Part shown: in pieces, positions 45,406 through 54,806 of the stretch
Numbering within the stretch: position 1 is the first letter of the stretch
Layout of the letters: each line of letters starts with the position of its first letter
The notes under the pieces: generated by a model
What the model was told of the DNA's origin: nothing
Seen by the model: only the letters and a program-made list of their open reading frames with translations
The model's database searches: none
Program-made: the position numbers and the translations under genes
Source of the DNA: Sabellastarte sp. h YS-2021
Lineage: Eukaryota; Annelida; Polychaeta; Sabellida; Sabellidae
Reading direction: 5' to 3'
Assembly: GCA_964017235.1 (NCBI GenBank)
Contig: OZ024928.1
Coordinates: 4,898,001-4,962,000, forward strand
DNA length: 64,000 bases

Positions 45406-45811
45406 CAGCCACTAGCGCTAAGGGAGTGATAGAGGGCCAGAGACAGATATTGGATCAGCCTCCAGAAGGTGAATCAGCCATTGGACAAGGTGGAGGACAG
45501 AATGGCACAGGAGCAGCATGGAGACAAGGGACAGAATGGCAAAAGCAGCAACAAGAAGTTAAGTAACTTTTGACAGCTTTGTGTAATAGTTAACAGTCAG
45601 GTAGTGAATCTTCTGATAAAGAACAGTACATTCCCACTTTAAACAAAATTAGGAAATCTGCCAAAATCCAACATCAAGTTGACAAAAGAATTAGGGAGCT
45701 AGAACAACAGAGTGAAATCGAAGATAGTCTGGGTAAAGTTAAATCCAAACGTGGTGGAAATGTAGAGGTTTTAGTAAAACATAAAGTTGCATGGCCCCAT
45801 GAGGCAATATT

Positions 45812-45832
45812 GGGGGGGGGGGGGGGGGGGGG
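45812..45832. repeat. 21-G run inside element C gag
   Basis: An uninterrupted G run located at the conserved ILGG codons of gag. Family copies have only a few G here. Confidence 0.9.
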
Positions 45833-46310
45833 TACTACATCCAGAGTATGATATGATCAGTTGACAATGTTGCAATGGGTACAAGGTTTCTGTAAAAACG
45901 TTTTGGAGGAACCAGACGATAATATTAGGGAGAAGATGATACAGTATATGGGGGAGTTTATAGAGGATGCCACAGACTTCTCGTGGCAGGGCACCAAAGC
46001 AACCCATGCTGTGTTGCTGTGTGAATTTGAGAGGGGGGGGGGGTTCCAATTGGGAAGACACAGCTCGGATTGACTGAATAAGAAGAGCCCACGCTCAAAA
46101 ACATTGAGTGGAGGTAAGATTTGGGTTAAAAATGAAAAAAATACAGAAATCTTGGTACTGCAAACAGTTTCAAAGTGGATCCTGTACATATAACAAGGAT
46201 CACGAAGTTAATGGAAAAATGCACAAGCATTTGTGTTCATTTTGTCTGTCACAGGGTCGATATTTAGGGCACCCTGAGAAAGACTGTATATTTAGTAAAA
46301 AGAGCAGTGC

Positions 46311-46323
46311 AAAAAACGAATAA
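46311..46323 (+). promoter_or_regulatory. -1 frameshift heptamer, element C
   Basis: A-AAA-AAC (46311-46317) in gag phase (GCA AAA AAC GAA TAA), as in element B. The -1 reading gives KKRISFC, matching B (KKRISGC) and D (KKRLGHC). The downstream hairpin is weaker than in B (TCCTT with AGGGA), probably through decay. Confidence 0.75.
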
Positions 46324-49300
46324 GCTTCTGTCCTTCTAAAAACCAGGGAATGGGCAGCAGTGCTTGATTCAGTGATATTGTGGGCGAAAAAATTGATGTT
46401 AAAGCATGTCATGAGTCAAAGGTAGAATAAATGATCAGTATTGACAGCAAAAAGGTCAAGGTCATATTGGGAGAAGGTTCTGCCTCCTCTTTCAAACAGT
46501 GTCACCATTTATTCTACAACAAAAATTGCAGCCCCTCAGAGGTGGAAAGCCTCCTAGTCCGTCCCATTGACCAATCTGTCAAAATATTTAAAGCCAGTGG
46601 GCAAAAGGCTATGACAAGATCAAATGCAGAGTTCGTTAAAGGTAGAAAAAATAGTACAAAGAATGTCCCCAGCTATAAAGTAAAAATAATAAAGTCGAAC
46701 ATTCTGGGCTACAAACCCTAACAAAGGCACTGACAATGATTGTTTTGACAGTTTATAGCCACATTCACGACAATGAGGTCATTAAAAGTGACAATAAAAC
46801 AGGAATAGATAGGGAGGGGGCGTTCTCTCACAGCACAATGGCCAATGCTCCCCTCTTTGCCATCCCCCAGGGCACATGTAGTGTAGAAAGGCTTGGGTCA
46901 CTGGGGAACTTAAACTACTAATTGTATCGAACAAAATTATTTATTGTACATTTTACCTAGTCAGAAAATCAAGTATTAAGGCATTTTAGTAACTTACTAA
47001 TCTTAACTTGTCGTTTTATATCTGCTTAAAATCAGTAGTAACATTCTCAGTAGTTAGTAGCTTAATTTTAATCCAGTTAACTTAGTAACTTAGTAATGTG
47101 TTAGTATTAATGTTAGGTCTTAGTATGTGTTGTTGTACAGTATATGTGATTACTAATAAATAATTTTTATCCCAACCTGACTTACTTCTTGGCTTGTGTT
47201 GGCTTGGCCTATTAGGGGCTATGCCTCTCAAGTCAGAAGTGATGACAGTGTTTATAGATCTACCTTAAGCGTTTGCTAGGTTGGGCCTTCAATCACATGA
47301 CTCTATTTTTGGCGCTCTGTGTTGTTTACCATGTGATTTCAAAGTGACCAGACATGGGAAATTAAATTCTCCCTCCCACCCTTCCCTCAATTGTGTGGCT
47401 ACTTTATGTATAGGGTAAATCCCATTACACTCCAACCCAACCACCACAACCATTTCCCACTTAGTAATCTCGATGTCACATGTAGTGTAGAAAGGCTTGC
47501 GTCACTGGGGAACTTAAACTACTAATTGTATCGAACAAAAATTATTTATTGTACATTTAACTAGTCAGAAAATCAAGTATTAAGACATTTTAGTAATTTT
47601 AGTAACTTAATAAGCTTAACTTGTAGTTTTATATCTGCTTAAAATCAGTAGTAACATTCTCAGTAGTTAGTAGCTTAATTTTAATCCAGTTAACTTAGTA
47701 ACTTAGTAATGTGGTAGTATTAATGTTAGGTCTTAGTATGTGTTGTTGTACAGTATATGTGATTACTAATAAATAATTTTTATCCCAACCTGGCTTACTT
47801 CTTGGCTTGTAATAATGATCATGATAACTCGCACAAAAGCACGTGCCTTATTGACACAGGAAAGGGTGACAATGATTGATCAGATACCCAACAAAAGTTG
47901 TTATTTGACATTATAAATACTCACAATGATAAGTTTATCAACTCTATTATTTTAATGATCAGAGTAAATTGACCAGCCTAAGACAATGCATTGCATATAA
48001 CCTTTGGTGCCAGCAATCAAATGTCAAGTTTGGGTTTATACCACTTACTGACCCTATTATGCCAAGCACTGATAAAGTCTCCACTATAAAATGCAAAAAT
48101 CTGGTAGAATTGCACGAGGAAGTTAAGAAACACAATTTGCCAAATTACTTGGGTGCACACATTCCTGTTACATCTCAGATGAATATTCACGCTTGGGAAT
48201 CATTATTGGAGGGCTATTGGGACAAACAGTTATTGGAATGTTTAAAATTTGGTTTTCCTTTGGGATTTAACAGAACTTGTCCTCTTAAGCATGACAAAGA
48301 AAATCACAAGTTAGCAGTAGAATTTCCAGAGCATGTCACCAAATGTATAGGGGAAGAACAAAAATTTGGGGGCATCATAGGCCCATTTGAAAAATCTCCA
48401 ATAAAAATCTTCATTATTCCCCATTCATGACAAGGAAATAAGCCAAATTCGGATAATAGAAGAGTAATTTTGGATTTAAGTTGGCCTAGGGGGGGAATCA
48501 GTGAATGCTGGAGTTGAAAAAATGGCTATATGGTATCTGACTTTAAGTTGATGTTCCCAATCGTTGATGATCTGATGCAAGAGTTGGTTAAAATTGGGAA
48601 AGGGGCACACATTTTCAAAGTAGATGCTAGCGCGGCCTTCAGGCACATGAATGTGGACCCGCATTATTATGAACTCTTAGGCGTCAACTGGGGTGTCGCA
48701 TTCATTGATACTAGAATTCCATTCAGCAGTCATCACGGAAGCCAGTTTTTCCAGAGGATAAGTGATGCAGTGCATGACATTATGCGTCAGCATGACATCA
48801 ACATCATAAATTATATTGAGGATTTTTTGGGATATGGCACACTGAGCATCGCACAAAATCTTTTGACACATTTCTTGATGTCATGACACAGTTAGGCCTG
48901 ACAGTCAGTGAAAAAAAGTTTGTAGAACCCACAACCAGAGCAGTTTGCCTGGGTATATTAATTGACACAGTGCAGTGTACTGTACCAATACCGCCTGAAA
49001 AGTTGGAGGTCATAAAGGAAATGGTCAAGGACTGCAGAGGAAGGAAGTTGTGTACTAAGCGTCAGTTACAGTCACTCTTTGGTATGCTACTGTACGTACA
49101 CAAATGCGTCAAACCAGCCAGGTATTTCCTAAATAGGATGCTGGCGATGTTACGTAATGTCAGTAACCCAGCTAGGGTTCAATTGAATGATGATTTTCAG
49201 AAAGATTTAGGGTGATTTGACAGGTTGTTGCCCATGTATAATGGGGTTTCCATGTATGCCCACACCAAGTCAAAATCCATTTTAGAACTTGACACCTATT

Positions 49301-49731
49301 TGACGGGTCTGGGGGGTAGATGGGACAATTTTGTGTACCATCTTTTCATAGTACGTGGATTCGCAAACCTGGACATTGTGCACCTGGAAATGGTCAATAT
49401 TGTCAAGGCCTTGCATTTGTTTGTTCGTTTTTGGTCTAGTACCAGAATTCTGGTCAAATGTTATAATGACGCCGTCGTTGAAGTGTTATATGCTGGCAAA
49501 GCCAGAGACCCATTCTTAGGTACATGTGCTCGCAACATATGGTACATGTTAATTTTGGCAGATGTGGATTAACAGTATGAACATGTCCTAGGTAGAGATA
49601 ACACAATAGCTGATTTATTATCTAGGTGGCAATTGTGTCAGCAAACTGTAGTACAACTTAAACAGTTCATTGAAAACCCTGTGTGGCTTCTTGTTAATGT
49701 GAACATGCTTGAGGTTGATTATAACTTGTGA
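46324..49731 (+). pseudogene. Element C pol (RT - RNase H), broken
   Basis: It is interrupted by relic G (46873-47810) and several stops and frameshifts. It resumes with DKFINSII and KFGFIPLTDPIMP, then NIHAWESLLEGYWDKQLL, as in A. The RT has KVDASAAFRHM, and its active-site box reads NYIEDFLGYG: the first Asp of YIDD is Glu. RNase H keeps GGRW and the VHLEMVNI glutamate, but CDND is CYND, losing a catalytic Asp. It ends DYNL at 49729-49731. Both enzymes are therefore dead by point change as well as by frame. Confidence 0.9.
46873..47810 (+). mobile_element. Relic G: B1-A2-B2 remnant of a third YR family inside element C
   Basis: Two direct repeats (46873-47197 and 47477-47810) match closely over about 325-334 bp and flank 279 bp. 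Both contain AATAAATAATTTTTATCCCAAC near the 3' end. The first copy continues TTGGCTTGGCCTATTAGGGGCT, a terminus similar in style to the GGCTGGTTGGGGACTG end of B; the second stops short of it. The middle part has CTCCCTCCCACCCTTCCCTC like the A segments of A and B. No ORFs or A1 are present. I also considered a miniature LTR element, but the repeats lack TG...CA ends. Confidence 0.65.
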
Positions 49732-49752
49732 AATTGTTGTTGCAGATACTAT

Positions 49753-49767
49753 GCTTTGTATTTTCAG
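49753..49767 (+). promoter_or_regulatory. 3' splice site before YR, element C
   Basis: GCTTTGTATTTTCAG ends at 49767, closely matching element A. An alternative AG after TTGTTGTTGCAG lies at 49744. The two bases after 49767 complete a codon in the YR frame (AT, AAC AAA GCC). Confidence 0.6.
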
Positions 49768-50750
49768 ATAACAAAGCCTTGACAGAATATGCCAGAAAGG
49801 CTTCAATATGAACCAAGTCTACCTTTCGACCAAGAACTGTCAAATGTTATAACATGTTATTTAGGTCCTTTGGGGCCTTTTGTTTGTTTGCTAAAGTAAA
49901 ATTATCACATGGGTCTGTATCAGCTGCATTGTCATATTTGGAATTCTTAGTGAAAAATGCTGTATCTGTAAATATGATCAACAACCATATCTCAGCCATT
50001 AGGGCTATGTCAATTGTATTTGATTTGCATTATGGGTCTTGGGAACATCCAAAAGTTAGATATTTTGTAAAGTGTTTGAAGTTACAGAGACCCATGGTAC
50101 TTCCCAAAAAGAATATTATAGATATAAACACATTGAAACGCATGGAGGCCTATGTCAGCAGTTTCCAAATGCAGAGGTGTACAGATCTGTCTTGTTAACT
50201 GCGTTCTTCGGCTTCTTTCGGTTGTCAAATCTCTCTCCACATGCAATATCTGAATTGGATAGTGCAAGGCACTTTACAGGGGGATACATATTCTTTCAAG
50301 AGAACAATGTTCAGCTCCTAGTAAAATGGCCCAAGACCACACAGTATAGAGATGAGTACAAATTAGTGGCATTGCCAAAGTTGGGTGCTTCCCCGATATG
50401 CCCCTACAGGGCCCTCAAAAATGCCATGAGATTGTATAATCCTGGAAAAAAATTCATCTTTGTTTCAGATTACGGAGGCTTCCAGTTGGCAGGTATTGAC
50501 AGACACATTACTTAGGAAAAATCTAGTAAAAATCAATCAGTACTTGCACCTTCCATCGAATTATTACACCTTCCATGCTTTCAGGCGCTCAGGTGCTTCT
50601 TTAGCGTATGAATTAAATATATCAGTGAGAGAGATTAAATTACATGGTACCTGGGCATCTGACTGTGTTTGGAGGTATATTCGTTCAACTGCATCAGCAG
50701 GTCACCAGGTTTCCCATACATTCAAAAGAGTGCTTCAGGATAAACAATGA
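49768..50750 (+). pseudogene. Element C tyrosine recombinase, frameshifted
   Basis: Three overlapping frames together cover the protein: N-terminus TEYARKAS and MLFRSFGAFCLFAK; first Arg in FFGFFRLSNLS; Lys region VKWPKTTQYRD (Ser to Pro relative to WSKT); HxxR in FHAFRRSGA; HGTWASDCVW and the Tyr in WRYI. Frameshifts lie near 50150 and 50460, and a stop occurs early (TGA at about 49809). The catalytic residues are all still readable, in contrast to copy A, where the HxxR His is deleted. Confidence 0.88.
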
Positions 50751-50754
50751 AGTT

Positions 50755-51178
50755 GTTCCATAATGCTACTACACGTACTCTGTGTTGGGGTTTGGGGAAT
50801 TTTTATAATATTAATTCGGCAATTTTGCAGTTAAAGCTTCTCATTAAAACTTCTTAAACTCACAGTATTCATTATAAGAAGTAATTTTAACCTACGTGTA
50901 TATAAACAGTTAATTAACTTTAAGTTTGACTGCCAAGGTCAGTGGATGACCTAAGATCAAGGTCAACACATATTAACTTCGATCTGACCTTTGGATCATA
51001 ACCTTGGTCTTCAGAGGTCAAACAGTAAATAATGATTGTAAGCTGAATATTGAACGATGGGGTCAAAAGGTGACCTCGAGAGAGGTCACAGTCCAATGCT
51101 AATCTAGTCAAAATGTTTATAAAAATGTATATAATAAACTTTTTAAATCCTCTGTGGTTGTTTGTTGGAGTTGGGGAC
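50755..51178 (+). repeat. Element C, single B repeat
   Basis: It starts near TTGGGGTTTGGGGAATTTTT as in element A and ends GGAGTTGGGGACTG. It holds seven AGGTCA/TGACCT half-sites at about 50935-51090 and TATAATAAA before the end. No A2-B2 follows. Confidence 0.85.
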
Positions 51179-51463
51179 TGTTTATAAAATATTGAAGTAT
51201 AACAACAGTTAATATACTTAAAAAGTAATTACGATGCATAGTAACAGGCAAAAACAACCATAGTTACAACTAAGATGCTATGCAAACTTTAAACAATGTA
51301 AAGCACTATATACGAATCTCTATGGTTAAATTTTTGCAATCACTGTTGGAGGTTGTGGTGCTGCTGTCTGACTTGTCTGCACAGCTGTTGTGGAAACTTG
51401 TTGAGTATCCAGAATCGTGAGGAGGTATTCACTTCCTGTGGTGGCCTGTGTGACCTCTGGTAG

Positions 51464-52421
51464 TTAAATAGTTGTAACTTGTGCCTGTTGAATTGTTGTG
51501 ACCTGTCTCTTGCCTTCTTTGGCCTTGTACTCTATTCCACTAAGAAGTTCACTATTTGGAGTAGAATCCTGTCGTGCACCCAAGAAACTGGAACTTATCG
51601 ACCTCATCTGCTGGAACTGATTTAAAATTGGATCTTCAGCAGTGGTAGTGGTGACAGCAGCTGATTGGTGTGAAGGGCTTGTGGTAGACGGCTGATGAGT
51701 AACATCTGATGACATGCTAATATTCATCTCAGATTCAGTCTCTCGTCAGGTATCTGGAACTGAATCTGTGGTTGTGGCCCCCAAAGGCTTCAGTGGTGAC
51801 TTAAATGCAGAAGACTTAGACACTCCCTTCCTTCTGATGTGACCTCGTAGAAATTTAAAACTGTCTCTCAACCAGCTCTGTCATTCATTGCTCTTCACTG
51901 CAGCTTGTCCTGACTTCGTGTGAGTGAGCTTGCCATATCTGGTATGTTGAGTCTCGAACCACTTTTTGACAGTGTTGACCAATAATTAATAAATTCCTGG
52001 CAGCTACTATTTCCCAGAGTCCCTTCTTTCTCTGCTTGTCTTTGAATTTCGTGCGAGTCCTGTTGTAGAGTTCGGCATTCTGCTTGACAAACTCCACAAT
52101 GGCCTCTTCATGAGAATCACTCAGGAAAATAGACTTCATTTGCCCCTTCTTCTGCCTGGATTGAGTTGATTCTACATCAGTTTCTCTGTTTGTTCGAGGT
52201 TGCTTTTCTGTCCTTTCCTTAGTCTGATCCATCTGCTCGGTCCTTTCTGTCCTCTCACTTTCCAACCTCTCTCTGTCCGTCTCCTCCTGCTCTTGTCTCT
52301 TCGCCCTCTCCTGCCTCTCTTTTCTTCTTCTCTCTATAACCTCAGCAGTATCTCCTAACTCAAACTGTGTATGAGATTGTTTAGGTACCTCAATCTTTCT
52401 TCTTCTGCCCATGCCATGCAT
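51464..52421 (-). pseudogene. MADF-type DNA-binding protein, broken
   Basis: From ATG 52421 (or 52412) the frame begins GRRRKIEVPKQ, then a long Glu/Arg-rich, probably helical stretch. A MADF/Myb-SANT-like domain follows (HEEAIVEFVKQNAELYN...LWEIVAARN). A frameshift near 51990-52000 leads into VNTVKKWFETQHTRYGKL and SGQAAVKSNE, then WLRDSFKFLRGHIRRKG. Two in-frame TGA codons stand where CGA is likely, at about 51884 and 51748. The C-terminus is Ser/Thr/Gln-rich. Such proteins are often multicopy and transposon-linked in invertebrates; which transposon, if any, is unclear. The domain call is by resemblance only. Confidence 0.6.
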
Positions 52422-52644
52422 TATATGTATAATCACAGCTTGTTAAGAAAAACAAAAACTTAAACTAAGTGAAACCTCAGAGAAGTTTCACTCCCAGCCA
52501 GTCCAGCCTCAGTCCAACTCAAAACTTAAAACTAATTTAAAAAAACTGGAAAAACTTTTTTTAAAAAGCTGCACACCTCCTCTCTCGCCAGAGTAAAAAC
52601 CCAAATAAAAGTGTATCTACTGACTCGCCCTTTTATAGCCACAG

Positions 52645-52908
52645 ATGCGGGAAAACATACCGTACAGTCGGTAACTTTAGCCAGAATGTCTGTAATGACA
52701 GGCCATAAGACAAAAAAATATTGCCGGCTTGTCAGTTACAGTTCCCAGCTTGTCTGTTACTGTGACAGGCCTGTCAGCTATTGTTAATGGCTTGTCTGTT
52801 TCACTTCAGGGCTTGTCCTTCCTGACTCTGGGACCCTAAAAGTTCCCGACTTTCCTGGAAAACAGACAGGCCGGCTAAAGGTACCGACTGTACGGTATGT
52901 TTTCCCGC
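52645..52908. mobile_element. 265-bp MITE with 37-bp TIRs
   Basis: TGCGGGAAAACATACCGTAC at the left continues as AGTCGGTAACTTTAGCC. The reverse complement of the right end is the same with a single difference (GTACCTTTAGCC). ACAG flanks both sides (52641-52644 and 52909-52912), a possible 4-bp target duplication. The interior repeats GGCTTGTC(T/A)GTTA several times and has no coding capacity. It lies just upstream of the MADF pseudogene, but I see no matching TIR beyond that gene. Confidence 0.88.
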
Positions 52909-53589
52909 ACAGTCTGTTTCTCATCACATGCAGTCTGGATCACCATATTTGGGACAAGCCAGAAGCATGATACAGACAGGCCTGTTGTGTTAACTGACAA
53001 TGCAGGAAGTGTAACCAACAGGCCACTAAGTTAACCAACAAGTCTGTAGGTACATGTAGTTAGGGTCTGTTACAAGGGTTGGAAGCTGCGAAACATGTCT
53101 GATATTTCACCGACTCTTCCCAACAAGCCTGGAAACTACAACCAACTGTAATAGACTATGTAAACATTGGTCCCCACTCTGTAAAAATACATAGTTACCT
53201 ACGGGTCAGCTCCAGTGGAACACCCACATAAAGAAGGTGCACAGAATAGATTGTCATGTGGCCAGTGATGAAGATGAATGATGAAAGAAGTGCTTTAAAA
53301 GAAATCATGTGATTTCTAATAATCGTAAGCCAATCAGAAATGAATTTTTGGATTAAAGCTTCGGTAAGACAATAGAATTGCTAAAGAACAATAAATAAGC
53401 CCTCGCAGTGACAGAGATCGACAATGATTGACTTACAAATTTTTAATGCAACATAGAAACTCAAGAGGAATGTAACTTCAATGGCAGTCATTGATAACAG
53501 TTCTTTATAATTTGGTGCAGCAAACCTTTCATGGAAGTGTTTGGAAGTAAATGGTTTAATGAGCCTTCACCTGGAGCTGGAGTTTATTT

Positions 53590-53645
53590 ATTTAGTGTTT
53601 TATGTCGCTTTCAACACTGTATAGGTCATATCACGTGAGTGCTTT
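53590..53645 (-). mobile_element. SINE tail fragment, reverse orientation
   Basis: The reverse complement reads CGTGATATGACCTATACAGTGTTGAAAGCGACATAAAAC, the 3' tail of the SINE family seen at 26568. The head and body are missing. Confidence 0.75.
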
Positions 53646-53818
53646 CTCATGAAGTTGAGGCATAACATAGCTTGGGAGGGGGCAACAGCTAATTATATAT
53701 GGTGAGCAAGTTACATGTATGATACTGAAATTTACTGGTTGTAGTATAGCAAAATATAAGGGTTGCTAAAGATAGGAAGGTAAGTATACGAGCTACCCAA
53801 ACCCCAGTAGTGTAGAAT

Positions 53819-54795
53819 TTAGGCAGAGAGTAGGGACTGAAAAGTAGAAGCGACTTTATCAGTGACATTATGGTCCTGGGTGATATAGGACCATACGCAG
53901 TCAGAGGACCAGGTCCCATGACTCTGAATGTCTTGGAGTGGAACGCTGGAATTAAACGCCAAAGTGGCACCGCTTCTCCTAAAGGAGTGGAATGTGATTT
54001 TGGAGTTATGTAACTGGAGAGAAAGATGGATAGAGGCCAATGCTCTTCTTAATCTGGAATCTGTCAAAGGAACCCATTGTTGTTTATATTTAATTTGAAA
54101 TAGGGGTTTGTTGTCACCAGAAGGTGTGATTAGCAACAAATTTTTAAGGGCAGACACTGGTCATAAGGGGGAGTTAGTAAGTGAGGGAATTTTGAGAAGA
54201 CGGACTTGATTTTTGGATTGGAGTGTCTTAGACCATTTAATCAGGATATGGGCCCCGGGGGGGGGGGGGGGGGGGGGGGGGGGCAAAAAATATGTCAGCT
54301 CTTGCAAGTTGTTCCAAGGGATTAAATGTCTGCATGGAATGTGGAACTAAATTGGAGATACGTAGGAAGGAAAAGAATGAGAGGAGGAATGCAGCTTTAA
54401 AAATCTGACCCATACACATGTTGTCGCACTTTGTTACAATAGCCTTCAGAGTGTCAACATCAATGACCGTTTTAAGTGAGAGGGGCAGCAAGGGTAAGGG
54501 ATCTGGTGAAATACTTTATCTGTGGATGAGAAAAGGGGGAAAGATCAAGACCATAGATGGATAGATTAGCCTTGATAGCCGACAAGTAATTTGCAATGCT
54601 GGCAGTGGATGCACCATTAAAAACTAAAAATTCAATGAAGACTAGGATGTGATTAGTATTAAGGTGGAAAATTGAAAATTGAGCAAAAATGCAAAAAGCT
54701 ATGAATATCCTAAACTTGGTAGTATAAGCCTTGGTGGTGGAGTGTCGAAATGCCAGTTGTAGACGCTGGTGGGCCTTTGACAGCAATGGACTATC
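53819..54795 (-). pseudogene. Element D tyrosine recombinase, broken
   Basis: Readable in pieces: KAHQRLQLAFRHSTTKAYTT (core-binding part), first Arg in SFFSFLRISNLVPH, then a poly-C expansion (plus-strand G27 at 54257-54283), ILIKWSKTLQSKNQ, HxxR in FHSFRRSGA, HGTWSSDCVW and the Tyr in WSYI. Breaks: a frameshift near 54480, the homopolymer, and an in-frame TGA at 54161-54163 where TGC (Cys) stands in relatives. The catalytic residues survive. A splice-like TTTCTATAG (AG at 54796-54797) precedes it, but its phase differs from the other copies. Confidence 0.87.
54257..54283. repeat. 27-G run inside element D YR
   Basis: This is the longest homopolymer in the window. It sits where the YR frame would read a short Pro/Gly turn before the ILIKWSKT strand, and translates as polyproline on the minus strand. 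Confidence 0.9.
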
Positions 54796-54806
54796 CTATA
54801 GAAATA

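Larger units (their letters stand above)
45406..46323 (+). pseudogene. Element C gag-like protein, broken
   Basis: The 5' part is cut off by insertion of element B. Readable blocks: LGKVKSKRGGNVEVLVKHKVAWPHEAILGG, then after a 21-G run YDQLTMLQWVQGFCKNVLEE, DFSWQGTKATHAVLLCEFERG, a second G run, and the CCCH cluster CKQFQSGSCTYNKDHE...CSFCLSQGRY. It ends AKNE-stop at 46323. Both G runs fall where one or two glycines are expected (ILGG and ERG), so the breaks look like homopolymer expansion. Further stops occur between the blocks. Confidence 0.85.
38237..51178 (+). mobile_element. Element C: decayed Ngaro-like element, split by nested B and G
   Basis: C starts with an A1 segment (38237-38465) homologous to A2 of element A and ends in TTGGAGTTGGGGACTG at 51178, the same terminus as element A. 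Element B (38825-45405) interrupts its 5' part, and relic G (46873-47810) interrupts the pol N-terminus. Coding parts lie at 45406-46323 (gag), 46324-49731 (pol) and 49768-50750 (YR). After the single B repeat the sequence changes to unrelated DNA, so the expected A2-B2 tail is missing, possibly lost by recombination between B1 and B2. Many stops and frameshifts are present. Confidence 0.85.

Noticed and set aside
46873-47810. LTR retrotransposon in miniature (TRIM)
   Set aside because: The repeats do not begin TG or end CA, no primer-binding site or target duplication is visible, and the layout fits B1-A2-B2 of YR elements better.
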